A program made the position numbers and the translations under genes. Positions 33,760 to 45,858 of a DNA stretch of 64,000 bases are shown one piece after another. The DNA lies in the NCBI GenBank assembly GCA_027559495.1, contig JAMXSV010000026.1, positions 496,001-560,000 of the forward strand, given 5' to 3'. The notes beneath the pieces were generated by a model, which had not been told where the DNA came from, made no database searches, and worked only from the letters and a program-made list of their open reading frames with translations. Source of the stretch: Aurifilum marmelostoma (Eukaryota > Ascomycota > Sordariomycetes > Diaporthales > Cryphonectriaceae). How positions within the stretch are numbered: the stretch's first letter is position 1; every line of letters begins with the position of its first letter.

Positions 33760-34280
33760 TGTTATAACCTATCCAACCTGCAGGCCACAGAACAGGCCCC
33801 GCTAATAAGGGACTAGGTATTAATAGCTCAAAGTTAGATAACTAATAAGAATTATATAACCAAGGGTTAGGATTATAGAGCTTAACTAATTAAGTAATAG
33901 AATAATTACCTATAATTACTAGCGCTTAGTAATTAGTAGTAATCTAAAGTAATTCTTACTAAGCAATTATAAGCAGCTAATTAGGATAAATATAATAGAT
34001 TACTAATATAACTAATATAATTAAATATAACTAAATAAATTATATAAGTCTAAAATATTACCTTTTTAGTAAATAGTATTTATATATACCTCTTTAGCTA
34101 TTAATTTAAACATTAGATTATATTAATTTAGTAGCCCTAAAGGCAGTAAACATTATAATATAGTTATAATTATAATTACTTTTATATTCTATACTTAAGG
34201 AGAAATTTAGCATTGCTTTTACTAGTATAAATTTTTTATATATCTAAATTATTATTATTAATACTATAATGCTTATTATA
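33760..34280 (+). repeat. 5' LTR of element B
   Basis: 521 bp, same length as its partner. The first 90 bases stay GC-rich (CAACCTGCAGGCCACAG). A degenerate telomere-like word (AAGGGTTAGGATT) lies near 33874. Followed by TTTTAATAGC, the counterpart of the block seen after other LTRs. Confidence 0.9.
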
Positions 34281-34399
34281 TTTTAATAGCTTATATTTCG
34301 AAATAGTTTAGTATTTTCCCTTTAAGCACCATAAAATATAATAGCACCCTAAATCCTAATTAGATCTACTACTAGTAGCAGCACTATTAATCTTATTAA

Positions 34400-35281
34400 G
34401 TAGATTATAATGCTTACTAATTATATTAAGGAATTTAAAAAATAGAAAATAGTTATAAAGAAGTTTTACTATAAAATAGAGATACTAAAATTTTATAAAG
34501 GCAAGTATTATACTCTCTAAGCATTTCTTATCTAGTATAAGGCTTATTTCTATTATAAGAAGAAGAAGTTTAATAATAAATAGAATAAGGTTATTTTTAT
34601 AGGATATTATCTTATAGGAGATGCCTTTACTTAGTTTAAGCTTACTTTTAGAAATTACTTTAAGTTTAATAAATTTAAATAAAAGAATAATATTAAATAT
34701 ATTTTTAAGGATTTTAATAATATAGAATAAGCACTTAAAAATATCTTTAGCAATATAGATAAATAATATAAGGCTAAATAAAAGCTTTTTAAGCTTAAAT
34801 AGACTAAGTTAGCAGCTAAGTATATTATAGAGTTTTGTAAGGCTTCTTTTTTATCTTTAATAAAATAATATAGCTTTTATTATATAGTACTATAATAGAT
34901 TTAAGAATAAAATTAAAAATAACTTTGCTAGAATAAAATAATTTATAAAACTTATAAATTTTATTATATTAGCTATTAAAATTAATAATAAATAGTATAA
35001 ATAATAATTTAAGAAATAAAAAGAAAGGCTAAATTATATAGATTTCTTAAGTAATAGCTAATTTTAGAAAAAAGTACTAGCATTCTAAGAAATAATAAAG
35101 CTAAAATTAATTTAATATAGCTTATAAAGAAATAATCTATTTAGAATTTATAAAATTAAATACTATAAATAGAAGTAATAATAGAATTAAGTGCTATAAC
35201 TATAGCAAATTCGAATATTTTGCAAAGAATTATTACTAATTAAGAAAAAGAAAATAGCAATTTATTCTAAAGAGATAATAA
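34400..35281 (+). pseudogene. gag relic of element B
   Basis: Capsid region about 34420-34990: readable pieces include G-K-Y-Y-T-L and a G-D-A-F-T-Q-F tract typical of retrotransposon gag, followed by K-L-K-Q-T-K-L-A-A-K-Y. A CCHC zinc knuckle lies at 35192-35233 (C-Y-N-Y-S-K-F-E-Y-F-A-K-N-Y, with Cys/Cys/His/Cys at CX2CX4HX4C now C/Y/Y/Y). Stops replace Gln, Arg and Trp. Gag packages the element RNA. The solo A LTR inserted just past the knuckle. Confidence 0.8.
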
Positions 35282-35286
35282 GCTAG

Positions 35287-35786
35287 TGTTATGACCCATC
35301 CAACATGCAGGTCACAACAAAGATTGCGGCACAGCACTAAGGCCACACGGAACGGACCACAGGAAGCCGGGAGTCCAACACTCTAGGACAGAACTGGCAC
35401 GACGAGATTACATAAGCCAGGGTTAGGGTTATGAAGGTTGCTCAGTCGAAGGAGTCGATATCGACTCTATCGACCAGTCGAAGGAATCGGTATCGACTCT
35501 GGCCCACCCCTGCTAGGAAGGAACTAACACCACCAACGAAGGACTGAAGAACGGGTTATATAAGGGACACATTCGCTACCATTAGATAGATTCAGTACAT
35601 AGCTCTTCAGTCGTCAATCTAAGTATTACCTCTGATATAAGTAATAGCTTCACCGCTAGTGACACACTGCAGAAGACTTTGAGAGTTGTTTCTGTATTCT
35701 TTGGATTACACTTTGATATCGTTCTTGCCTAACATAAACCCTTTGTGTACTTATTGTATACCCCGGTTACGGCAGTGCTTATTACA
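35287..35786 (+). mobile_element. Nearly unmutated solo LTR of family A (TSD GCTAG)
   Basis: 500 bp starting TGTTATGACCC and ending GCTTATTACA, flanked by GCTAG at 35282-35286 and 35787-35791. Base composition is near balanced and CpG is retained throughout, in sharp contrast to both sides. AGGGTTAGGGTT is at 35419-35430, a 16-bp perfect palindrome GAGTCGATATCGACTC at 35452-35467, and a TATATAAG box at 35557-35564. A second, moderately mutated copy is at 1-501. Confidence 0.97.
35557..35564 (+). promoter_or_regulatory. TATA box of LTR A
   Basis: TATATAAG about 130 bp downstream of the telomere-like motif in the only LTR of the window with intact sequence. Its position suits an LTR promoter at the U3/R border. 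LTRs B, C, D and E carry a similar TTATATAA word. Confidence 0.55.
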
Positions 35787-35791
35787 GCTAG

Positions 35792-38700
35792 CTATATAAA
35801 GGAATAATAAGCAAATATTATAGGAAAGAAATAACTAATATACTAGAATTAAAGCTATCTTATAAAGCAAGCATTAGATAATATATTCTAATATACTTCT
35901 TTTAATTAGATAGCTTATTATAATAATTACTACTTAATATATTTTTTAGAGAAGGAAGGCTTTAGATAATTTCTTAAAGCTTTTAAGAAAAAGAGATAAA
36001 TTGCAATAGAAAGAAAAGAACTTTTATATAATTAAGTTCTTAATTAGAATAATTCTAATTATTTATTTAATCTTTTAAATTCTTTATATATTATAAATAA
36101 AGAAAAAAATCTAAAATATTTTCTTTATAATTATTAGATAATATAATAAATATTAAATTATAAAGATATTTATAATTTTAAATACTCTTCTCTTTAAATT
36201 AGTAATAAAAGAAATAATAATACTAATCCTAGAATATAAATATTTTCTTAATATAATACTAAAGAAGAAGAATTGCAGAATAAATAATTAAATAATCTGC
36301 TAGAATTTATTACTTAAATAGAAAATAAAGATAGCAATAATATACTTAAATCTAAGGAAATATAAAAATTTTTTATAAATATTAAATAAAATTTAGAGCT
36401 TATAAATATTAAATATCTTATATATAGATTAAATTTTAAAAAAGTATTTATATTTATATATTTTTAATTTCAAAACTTTCTTAAGGAAAAAGATATAAGA
36501 ATTTAATCTAATTATTATAAATACTATAAATATATATAAATCTTCTATATTATATATAATTATAAAGAATATTTTTAGAAGAAAATTAAGTATAAATAAT
36601 TCTTAATATGCAAATTAGAATAAATTATTTAATTTTATAATAAAAAGGAATTAAGATTTTAGAAAATGCTTTAAATAAAATATTATAATATATATATTAA
36701 ACTACTAAATAATTGCTTTAAAGAATATATTAATAAGAAAGTAAGGTAATAGTAATGCAAAAAAATTTATTATACTATTTATACTAGTAAAAAGTTATAA
36801 GATTAGCATTAATAGAAGAATAATTAGAAAAAGTATAAATATAAATAATAATAAGCTAAATAATTAGTCTAAGCAGTAGTATATAAGGCTAAAGAAGCTC
36901 TAAATAATTAAGATTACTTATAAAAAGATAATAATTAATCTTTATATTAGAAGAAAAGTCTCTTTATATAATTACTAGAAATAATTATTTATATATTATA
37001 CTTTAGATATAAATTTATAAATAATAGTATAGCGCACTATTAGGTAATAGTATATAGGAAAACTTTATATTCTTTAGGATTATTAATTAAGTATAATTAT
37101 TATAAAAATAAAAGAAATAATTTTATACTTTTAGTATTATAAAAGAATAGCTTATAATATATAATTAAAGCATAATAGATTAGCAAATTAATTATCTTTC
37201 TATTATAATTTATAATTCTATAATATATATATTTTTTAATATTATAGATATAATATAATATAAACTAATATTAGAACTTTCTTAGCTTAAGAAGCATAAT
37301 TTTTAAATTAATTAAATTATTAGCTAAATCTTATAAGAATAAGCTATACTTAGTAAAAAGATTATAATTAAAAATATAAAGCAAAGACTAATTATTAAGT
37401 ATATTTTAAGTTAAAAGGGCTTAAATAGTTTATTTATATATATCTCTAAATTAGGAAGATAAGAAAATAAGAATATAATTATTCTAATAGCTTATAAAAA
37501 AGAATTTAGTAATAATATAATAAATAAAATACTAAATTATTAGTAAATTAAAATAATAATAGTAATAAAACCCTATAATAGAAGATTTGCTTTAAAGTAA
37601 TAAAAAGAAATTTTGCTAGAATAATAAAATTAATAATTCAATTTAGCTTAAAGTATTTTGCCTAAGCCTCTAATTTAGCTATATAAAGGATTACTAGTTA
37701 GCAAAAAGAAGTATACTTAATAATATTTACTTTTTCTGCAGATTGCAAAAGCTAATATAGAATTTAGAAAGAAATTTGAAAGTATATTATAAAAATACTA
37801 TAAATTTACTAAATTATTCTTAGAAAAGCATAAAGGATTATTTTCTAATAAAACTTAATTTAATTATAAAATACTTTTTAAAGAAAAAATAGAATTAAGA
37901 TTTTTCTTTATATATAAACTAAATAAAGCAAAATTTAAGATATTTAGAGAATATTTAGATAAAAATTTTAAAAGAGAATATATTAGAGAATTATACTCTT
38001 TAATAGAATATTTAATTCTTTTTATATCTAAGAAAAATAATAAGCTTAAGCTATATATAGACTTTAGATAACTTAATAATATAATAATTAAGAATTATTA
38101 CTTTCTACTAAGAAATAATAAATTATAAAATAAAATATAGAGTATATAATAATTTATAGCGCTTAATCTTAAGGAAGAATATTATTATATTAGAATTAAG
38201 GAAAATAATAAGTAGAAAATAGCTTTTAAGATTTACTATAAATACTATAAATATTATATTATATTCTTTAAACTAATTAATATATTAGCTATATTTTAAT
38301 ATATAATTAATTATATTCTTTGCAAATTCCTTAATATCTTTATTATTGCTTATTTAGATAATATTCTTATTTATTTAAAAAATCTTAAAATATATAAGCA
38401 ATATATATAAACTATATTATAAATATTATAAAATACTAAAATATTAATAAAGCTTATAAAATATTATTTTTATATTTAAAAAGTAGATTATCTTAAATAT
38501 ACTCTTAAGCTAAGAATAATCTATATATAGAAGAATAAAATCTAAGCAATTAAGGATTAGCTAATACTTAAGAATTTTATAAATATTAAAGTATTCCTTA
38601 GATATATTAATTTCTATTAATAGTTTATTAAGGACTATAGTAAAATAGTTAAGCTTTTTATAAAACTTATTAAAAAGAAAATACTATTTCTTTAGGCAGA

Positions 38701-41453
38701 AGGATAATAATAAATATTTAATAAGATTAAGGGCCTTATATTAAAGAATTTAGTTTGCAAAGAATTAAATTTTAGCAAAGAACTTAAATTATATATAAAT
38801 ATATTAAACTTTACTATTAAAGCAAAACTTAATTAGTATAATAAAAAAGAATAATTAAAATTAATGATTAACTTTTTAAAAAAGCTTAATAAATTAGAAT
38901 TATAATATAAAATACTAAATAAGAAACTTATAGCTATTATAGAAGTATTTAAAAAATAAGAATAATATCTTATTAGCGCAAAATACTAAATTAAGATATT
39001 CTCTAATTATAAGAATTTTACTATATTTATTATAATAAAAATGCTTAATAGATAATAAATAAAATAAGCAAAGTATCTATTATAGTTTAATCTTAAGATT
39101 ATTTATATTTAAGAAAAAGAGAATATTAGAGCAAATACTTTTAGCAAAAAGTTTAATTATTAGAATAAAGTTATAGAAGAAATTTAGAATATTTTTATAA
39201 TAAATAAGAAAGAAAATCTTTTTAATATATATAGAAAGCTAAATATTATTTTTAAAATTAATTAAATAAGTAAAAATTTAGAAAATATAATCCTAAAGAA
39301 ATAAAATTAGTATATCTAGAATATATATAGTATTTTAGTATATAAATATTAAGAAGTTAAAGTAATTTTAGTATAAATTTCGAAATACTAGAACTTATTA
39401 GGCTTTAAGAAGAGAATTAAGAATCTCTTATAGAATTGCAATAGCTATAAGAAAAATAAGGCAGAAAGGTATAAGCTTTATAAATTACTTTACTTTCTAT
39501 TAATACTAAGTTTAATTTAGCAATTAGCTAGCTTAGATTTTATTATTAAGCTATCTTTCTTATAAAAACTTTTAATTAAAATGCAATTTAATAGCATTTT
39601 AATAATAATTTGCAGATTAAGCAAATATATTTATTTTCTATTATATAAGAAAAGTAGTATAGTAAAAGACCTTATATATATATTTCTTAGAATAATTATA
39701 GCTAATTATAATATATTATAAAAAATTATTTTAAATAAAAATAAGAAATTTGCATTAAACTTTTAAATCTTGCTTATAAAGCAGCTTAAAGCAGCTTATA
39801 AGATATTAATAGTATTTTATTTATAAATAAATAGATAAATAAAATATATAAATTAGATTTTAGAATAATATTTATACTATTATATTAATTATAAATAGAA
39901 TAATTAAATTAAATTATTGCTATTAATATAATTTATATATAATAGCGCAAATATAAGTATAATAAAGATATTATTATTCTATATAGTATATAGATATAAT
40001 TTTATAGCATATTATAAAGCATTATTAGAAGTAAATATAGAAGTAGTATATAAAAAGGCTTAAAAAATTTAGAAAATCTATAAGGACTTATAATAGGAAC
40101 TTGCATTTATTAAGAAATAAATAATAAGATATGCTAATATTAAGAGAATTAAGGAACTAATTCTTAAGGAAAGAGATAAGATTTATCTTTTTTAATAAAA
40201 TATTAAGATAAAAAGACTTAATAATAAGCTTAATTATAAAAAGCTTAGTTTACTTAAAATTTTATAGAAAATTTTACTAATTAACTATAAATTTGCATTT
40301 CCTTATAGCATAAGAATATATTTAGTTTTTTATATTTTGCTACTTAAGCTAGCGCTAAAGAATATAAAGATTAATAATAATATAAAAGTTAAAGATAATA
40401 AACTAGAATATAAAATTAAAAGAATTCTTAAGTATAAAGGATATAATAATATACTAGAATACTTAATTAAATAAAAGGATTATCTATTAAGCGAAAACTT
40501 ATAAGAAAAACTAGAAAATCTTACTAATATACTAGAATAATTTGCAAAATACTAGTTTAAGAAATAAATTAATAAAGTAATAATTATATAATTAGAAATA
40601 TATTAGTTAATTCGAAAATCTAAATAAGCAGCAAATAGGGCTATAATTTAGGAGGCCTTTTTAGCAAATCTCTTTGCTTTAAAATAAGAATTAAAGGCTA
40701 TAGCAGGTAACCTCTTAACTAGAAAGCTAGACTAATTTATTATAGCATTTTCTATATTTATAAAATTCTAATTAAACTTCTTAAAGCTAAGGACTTTAGT
40801 AAAGATAGCTATCTTCTTAGAAACTATCTCTTAAACTACCTTAGAAGCGCGATTATACTTCTCCTTCTCTAAATCCTAATTTACTAATTTTATCTTTTTT
40901 TCTTAAAGAAAGCATTACTGCCTCTTTAAGTAAGATAGGCGATCTAGGGATTTGGATAAATAAGCTTAGGCATTAGCTAGCTCCTGCTAATACTCTAATA
41001 AATACTCCTTTTTCTCTATCTTCCTATTATTTAGTTAAACTAGCTTATTAGTAATATAGGATACTAAGATAATGCTATTAGAAAAGCGTATAGGGAAGGA
41101 GAGATTAGAAAAACTTGTAGGAAGATATAAGAATCTAACTAGCATTGCATAAATAATCTTACTTTATATACTAAAAATAGCTTTTTACTCTATTTACTAT
41201 CTTGCACTATACTTCCTTCTTTAGATATAAAGAATATAATATAACTTTATAATTAGTAGACTTAATATACGAAAAATGCTTAAGATAATAAAGATATAGT
41301 TATAATAGAATAATAGAAGAACTAAGAGTAGAAGAGGGTTTCTTTATAATATAAGAATTTAAGATTCTACTTAATATCTTAATTAAGAAGGCATAACTAT
41401 GCATATAAAAAACTTGCTAGAATACTTATAAAAGATTATTAAGAATAATAACT
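35792..41453 (+). pseudogene. gag end and pol relic of element B
   Basis: The protease remnant is at 37028-37075 (L-L-G-N-S for the D-S-G site). Reverse transcriptase is about 37900-38450 with the catalytic box Y-L-D-N at 38351-38362, the second Asp mutated. RNase H is about 38820-39110 (readable N-K-K-L-I-A-I-I). Integrase is about 39400-40300. A chromodomain at 40385-40540 keeps the K-Y-K-G-Y and E-Y-L-I-K order and ends in an E-N-L box; its aromatic Trp is now a stop. The 3' part (40600-41453) has no recognisable domain. Full-length Gypsy pol by spacing; many TAA/TAG, no intact frame. Confidence 0.85.
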
Positions 41454-41469
41454 AATAAGAGAGAGATAA
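41454..41469 (+). other. Polypurine tract of element B
   Basis: AATAAGAGAGAGATAA directly before the 3' LTR; identical in kind to that of element D. Confidence 0.75.
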
Positions 41470-41990
41470 TATTATAATCTATCTAACCTGCAGGCTATAG
41501 AATAGGCCCTGCTAATAAGGGATTAAATATTAATAGCTTAAAGTTAAATAACTAATAAGGATTATATAACTAAAGATTAAAATTATAAAGCTTAACTAAT
41601 TAAATAATAGGATAATTATCTATAATTACTAGCGCTTAGTAATTAGTAGTAATCTAAAGTAATTCTTACTAAGCAATTATAAGCAGCTAATTAGGATAAA
41701 TATAATAGATTACTAATATAACTAATATAGTTAGGTATAACTAAATAGACTATATAAGTCCAGAATATTACTTTCTTAATAGATAGTATTTATATATAGC
41801 TCTTTAGCTATTAATCTAAGCATTAGATTATACTAATCTAGTAGCCCTAAAGGCAGTAAGCATTGCAGTATAGTTATAGTTATAATTACTCTTATATTCT
41901 ATACTTAAGGAGAAACTTAGCATCGCTCTTGCTAGCATAAACCTCTTATGCATCCGGATTATTATTATTAATACTATAGTGCTTATTATA
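41470..41990 (+). repeat. 3' LTR of element B
   Basis: 521 bp, TATTATAATC to GCTTATTATA. Less mutated than the 5' copy in its last 200 bases (GCATCGCTCTTGCTAGC, CTTATGCATCCGG), more in its first 100. The two LTRs therefore carry patchy, unequal RIP. Confidence 0.9.
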
Positions 41991-42226
41991 TAAATCTTTT
42001 TTTTAATATTTATAAATATTTAATAATATATTTATTTTTTTTAAAAAATAAATTTTAGAATAAAAGAATTTATTTATATATATATATAATTATTATTACT
42101 AAATATAATATATTATAAGCTATTAATAAATTATTAATTATAAATATTTAAATAAAATCAAATAATTAAAGAATATTAAATTTTATATTAAATAGAAATT
42201 AAATAAATAAATTAAGTTATTATTTA
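41991..42226 (+). pseudogene. Gypsy element G, pol segment 2 (integrase)
   Basis: Follows element C at 6740-6825 (AGAATTTATTTATATATATAT, then AATTATTATTACTAAATATAATATATTA), part of the integrase core region, so the G relic resumes after element B. Similarity fades after about 42125, where the border with element F must lie. Confidence 0.5.
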
Positions 42227-42390
42227 TAATTATAGATTTTATTAAATAAGCAATAGCAATATATTATTATAATAGCAATGCATATATATATTAGCTAGAT
42301 AAATTTTTAATTAATTAGTAATTAATAAGCAGTCTAATTATTAATAAAGCTATATTATTATATATATATATTAGGCTTAGCTAATATTAA
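42227..42390 (+). repeat. F terminal direct repeat, left
   Basis: Shares TAAATAAGCAATAGCAAT, GCAATGCATATATATA, TTAGCTAG, then AATTAATAAGCAGT and GGCTTAGCTAA with 59726-59921, in the same order. It is more mutated and about 30 bp shorter than the right copy. Confidence 0.6.
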
Positions 42391-45352
42391 TTAATAATTG
42401 CTTTTAAGTAATTATAAATAGCTAAATTAAAGAGATAAATTTTGAATTTATTGAAAACTTTTCTATTATATATATATATGCAAATAGTAGATACTCTTAA
42501 TAAGAGATTTATATTATATATTAATAATTATCTCTTTAAATCTCTTTATAAAATACTAAATTCTCTTAATAACTATTAAGAAAGTTTTTATTATTAGTAA
42601 ATCTATTTAACTATTAAAATTATATTATTTAAAATAAAGCTAAATATATATTTATTATATATTATACTATCTATAAAATATAATACATAGCTAGTTTATT
42701 AGCTAAAAGCACTTATAAAAGAACTTTAAGTTAATATTGCCTTTTAGAATATAATTAATATAAATAAATACAATACTTTTGCTATAAAAACATTAAATAA
42801 GCAATAGCTTGCTATAATAATAGCTTAAAGAATAAAAAGTTATATTAATAAGTAACTTTTTAATAATAATTTCTTTTATACTTTTTATAAAAATTATAAA
42901 AATTAATTTTAAATAATAATTTTAAAAAATATTAAATATATATTATTGCCCTTCTAAAAACTTTTAATATTAATAAAGCATCTTTATAAAATAAAATAAA
43001 AGCTATATAGCTTTTTAGCTAGCTAGATTAATAAATAAAAATAAGCTTATTAAATAAAATTTAACAAAGAAAATAGTAATAATCTTTGCTTTAAAATATA
43101 AAATATATTAAAAGCAATAAGCCTTTTATTAATCCTAAGATATGCTTTTAGTAGCTAAAGAGCAAAGAAATACTAGTATTATAAGAACTATCTTTAGCTA
43201 TATTGCTATCTTTATCTTTATTATAATCGCTATTTTTATTAGTTATTATTAAAGTAGTTAAAGAGTAATTATAAATAGTATTTATTAGCAAATAATAATT
43301 TAATATTTTAATGCAATTATAATAGCAAGCCTTACATAAATCCTTACTAAAATTGTAAATCTAGTTTAATTAAAAGTTAATGCTATATATATTATATAAT
43401 ATACTGCTTTTATAAATAATATTAAAAAAGTAATTAAATTTCTAAAAAAGAAATATATTTTATAAAGATCTAAAGATAAGGCTGAGAGTATACTAAAAAT
43501 CTTTATGATTTACTAAATAATAAGATGAAGGTTTTCTTTAATATTTATTATTAAATAAATATTATATTTACTAGAATATACTAAAAGAGTTTTAAAAAAA
43601 TTTGTAAAGCTCTTTAAATACTACTAAATAAACTTTAGCTATATTAGCAAGCTCTAAGCCTTAATTATTTTAATAAAGATAATTTAAGAACTATAATGCT
43701 TAAAGTATATTATAAAGTATATAAGCTTAAAATAGTATTATTAAAAGTAGCTAATTAATATAAAAAACTGTTTGCAAATTCTTATTTATTAATTAAAATA
43801 TATTTAAGCTATATAGCAATATTAAATATATTTGCTTAAAAGAATATAAAATAATATTATTAAAATTGCTAATATAATAATAATTAATAAGGCTGAAAAG
43901 GCTTTTATTGCAAAAGCAATATATATTATTTTGCTTATTAATAAATTAAAAATGCTTTATTTGCATTTGCAAAAGCTAGTAGTTTATAAAATACTTAAAG
44001 AGCGCTAATATACTTATAATTAGTATATAGCTTAATACTATTTCTAAAAGCTTTAGTAAATAACTTTAATATCTTTTTAATAAACTATAAAAGCTAGAAA
44101 TTAGATTATAATAAAAATAAGATTATATTTGCATTTAAATAAAAGAATAATATTAATAATATTATTATTTAATATTTAATTAATTAAGCTTTTACTTATT
44201 AGCTAATTAGTACTTAAACTTTTTAGTAATTTTATTATTATAATAAATTCTATTAAAAAGATAATATTGTATATATTAGAGATACTAATCTTTTTTCTTT
44301 TATATTTAGTAAATATAAATTATTTCAGAATTAATTTTAATAATATCTTTAATAAATTTATTTATAATAGTATTATAATATTAATAATAATAAATAAGGC
44401 TATATATAATTTTCTTTGAATAAAGCTAAGAAAATAAGCATTTTTTAAGCAAAATAAAGCTATAATAGTTTTATTATTACTTTAAATATTCTATTACTAA
44501 TTACTTTTTTTATTATTTTAAAAAACTAAAATATAATAATCTTAATTAAGCAATTTTTAAATATAATAATAAAATTTTATTATTATTATTAGCTAAATAA
44601 TATAATATTAAAATAATTAAAATTTATTTTAAAAAATAAATATAGATTTAATTATAAGATTATAATAAATATAATATACCTTAATAAATACTTTTTTTTA
44701 TATTATTAATATATTTCTAGCTTTTTACTATTTCTTTTTTAATTTTAATAAAAAATATATAAAAAGCTTTCTAAATATTATAAAATAAGATATATTAAGA
44801 ACCTTTAAATTAGATTATAGATAATATTAATATTTGTTTTGCTTTTATAAAATTTTATAATAAAGCAAAAATAATAAATATTATATATAAAAAGGCTTTT
44901 ATTAAAATATAATATTAATTAATAAAATTAAATAATATTATATATTCTTTTATTATGCTTTTAAGATTTTATATATAAATCTTAATAATTAAATTTTAGC
45001 TAATACAACTCTATAAATAGCTATTAAAGCTATAAATAATATAGCTAGTTATAATAGAATCATACTAATATTACTTATTCTTAAAATATATTTCTAAATA
45101 ATCCTTAATTCTCTATTATTATTTATAATAATAAATTATATTAAAGCTATTTAAAAAGCAATAGGAACTTTTTAAATAATAATTATTAAATATTAAGCTA
45201 ATAATATACTAATTATATAAAATAAACTCTTTATAAAAGCTATTATAATATTATTATTATAAATTAATATTTATATATAAAAAGAGAAAAATAAATAATA
45301 AAGCTTATATAAAATTTTAGCAATTAAAATATAATATAATAATAAATATAAT
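42391..45352. other. Interior of element F, left part
   Basis: About 3 kb without recognisable family motifs. GCA and GCT words are abundant. The one readable coding relic is listed at 43440-44040. Two shorter plus-strand runs (about 44240-44340 and 44400-44520) are rich in Asn, Lys and Ser codons but carry no signature. Confidence 0.45.
43440..44040 (+). pseudogene. Unrecognised coding relic inside element F
   Basis: At 43888-44030 one plus frame reads 43 codons without a stop before two stops of the type left by Gln codons: it starts N-K-A-E-K-A-F-I-A-K-A and continues through L-I-N-K-L-K-M-L-Y-L-H-L-Q-K-L, ending near K-E-R. Regular hydrophobic spacing suggests helices or a coiled coil. 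Upstream, 43440-43880 is readable in pieces. I do not recognise the family and assign no function. The stop pattern and A/T drift show that it is a decayed gene, not functional. Confidence 0.4.
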
Positions 45353-45842
45353 TATAATAAGCACTGCTATAACCGGGGTATATAATAAGTATATAAAGGG
45401 TTTATATTAGGCAAGAACGATATTAAAGTATAATCTAAAAAGAATATAGAAATAATCTTCAAAGTCTTCTATAGTATATTACTAGCGGTAAAGCTATTAC
45501 TTATATTAGAAGTAATACTTAGATTGATAATTAAAGAGCTATATATAATGATCTATTTAGCTAGTAGTAATTATATCCTTATATATTCTGCTTTTTTAGT
45601 TAAGTTAATAGAGTCGATAGTTAACTTCTTTAACTAGTTAATAGAATTAATAATTAACTCCTTTAACTATATAACTATTATAATCCTAATCTTAGATTAT
45701 ATAATCCTGCTATATTAATTTTGTACTAGAGTATTAAATCCTTAGCTTTTATAGATTTATTTCGGGGGTCTGCAGGGTCTATTCTGGATAGCTATTATGC
45801 TATGCTATTTCTTATAACTTATATATTAGATAGATTATAATA
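45353..45842 (-). repeat. 3' LTR of element D
   Basis: 490 bp. Ends closer to the RIP-saturated state in its distal part (TTAGATAGATTATAATA) but keeps GGGGTCTGCAGGGTC near 45765. Shares its R-U5-like part with LTRs A and C. Confidence 0.9.
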
Positions 45843-45858
45843 TTATCTCTCTCTTATA
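45843..45858 (-). other. Polypurine tract of element D
   Basis: TATAAGAGAGAGATAA on the minus strand, abutting the 3' LTR. Confidence 0.75.

Larger units (their letters stand above)
33760..41990 (+). mobile_element. Complete Gypsy chromovirus, element B (8231 bp, TSD TAAAT)
   Basis: Two 521-bp LTRs, 33760-34280 and 41470-41990, run from TGTTATAACC to GCTTATTATA. TAAAT flanks the element at 33755-33759 and 41991-41995. The interior holds gag, protease, RT, RNase H, integrase and a chromodomain on the plus strand. It contains the unmutated family-A solo LTR at 35287-35786. The host is Gypsy relic G, which continues on both sides. Confidence 0.95.
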
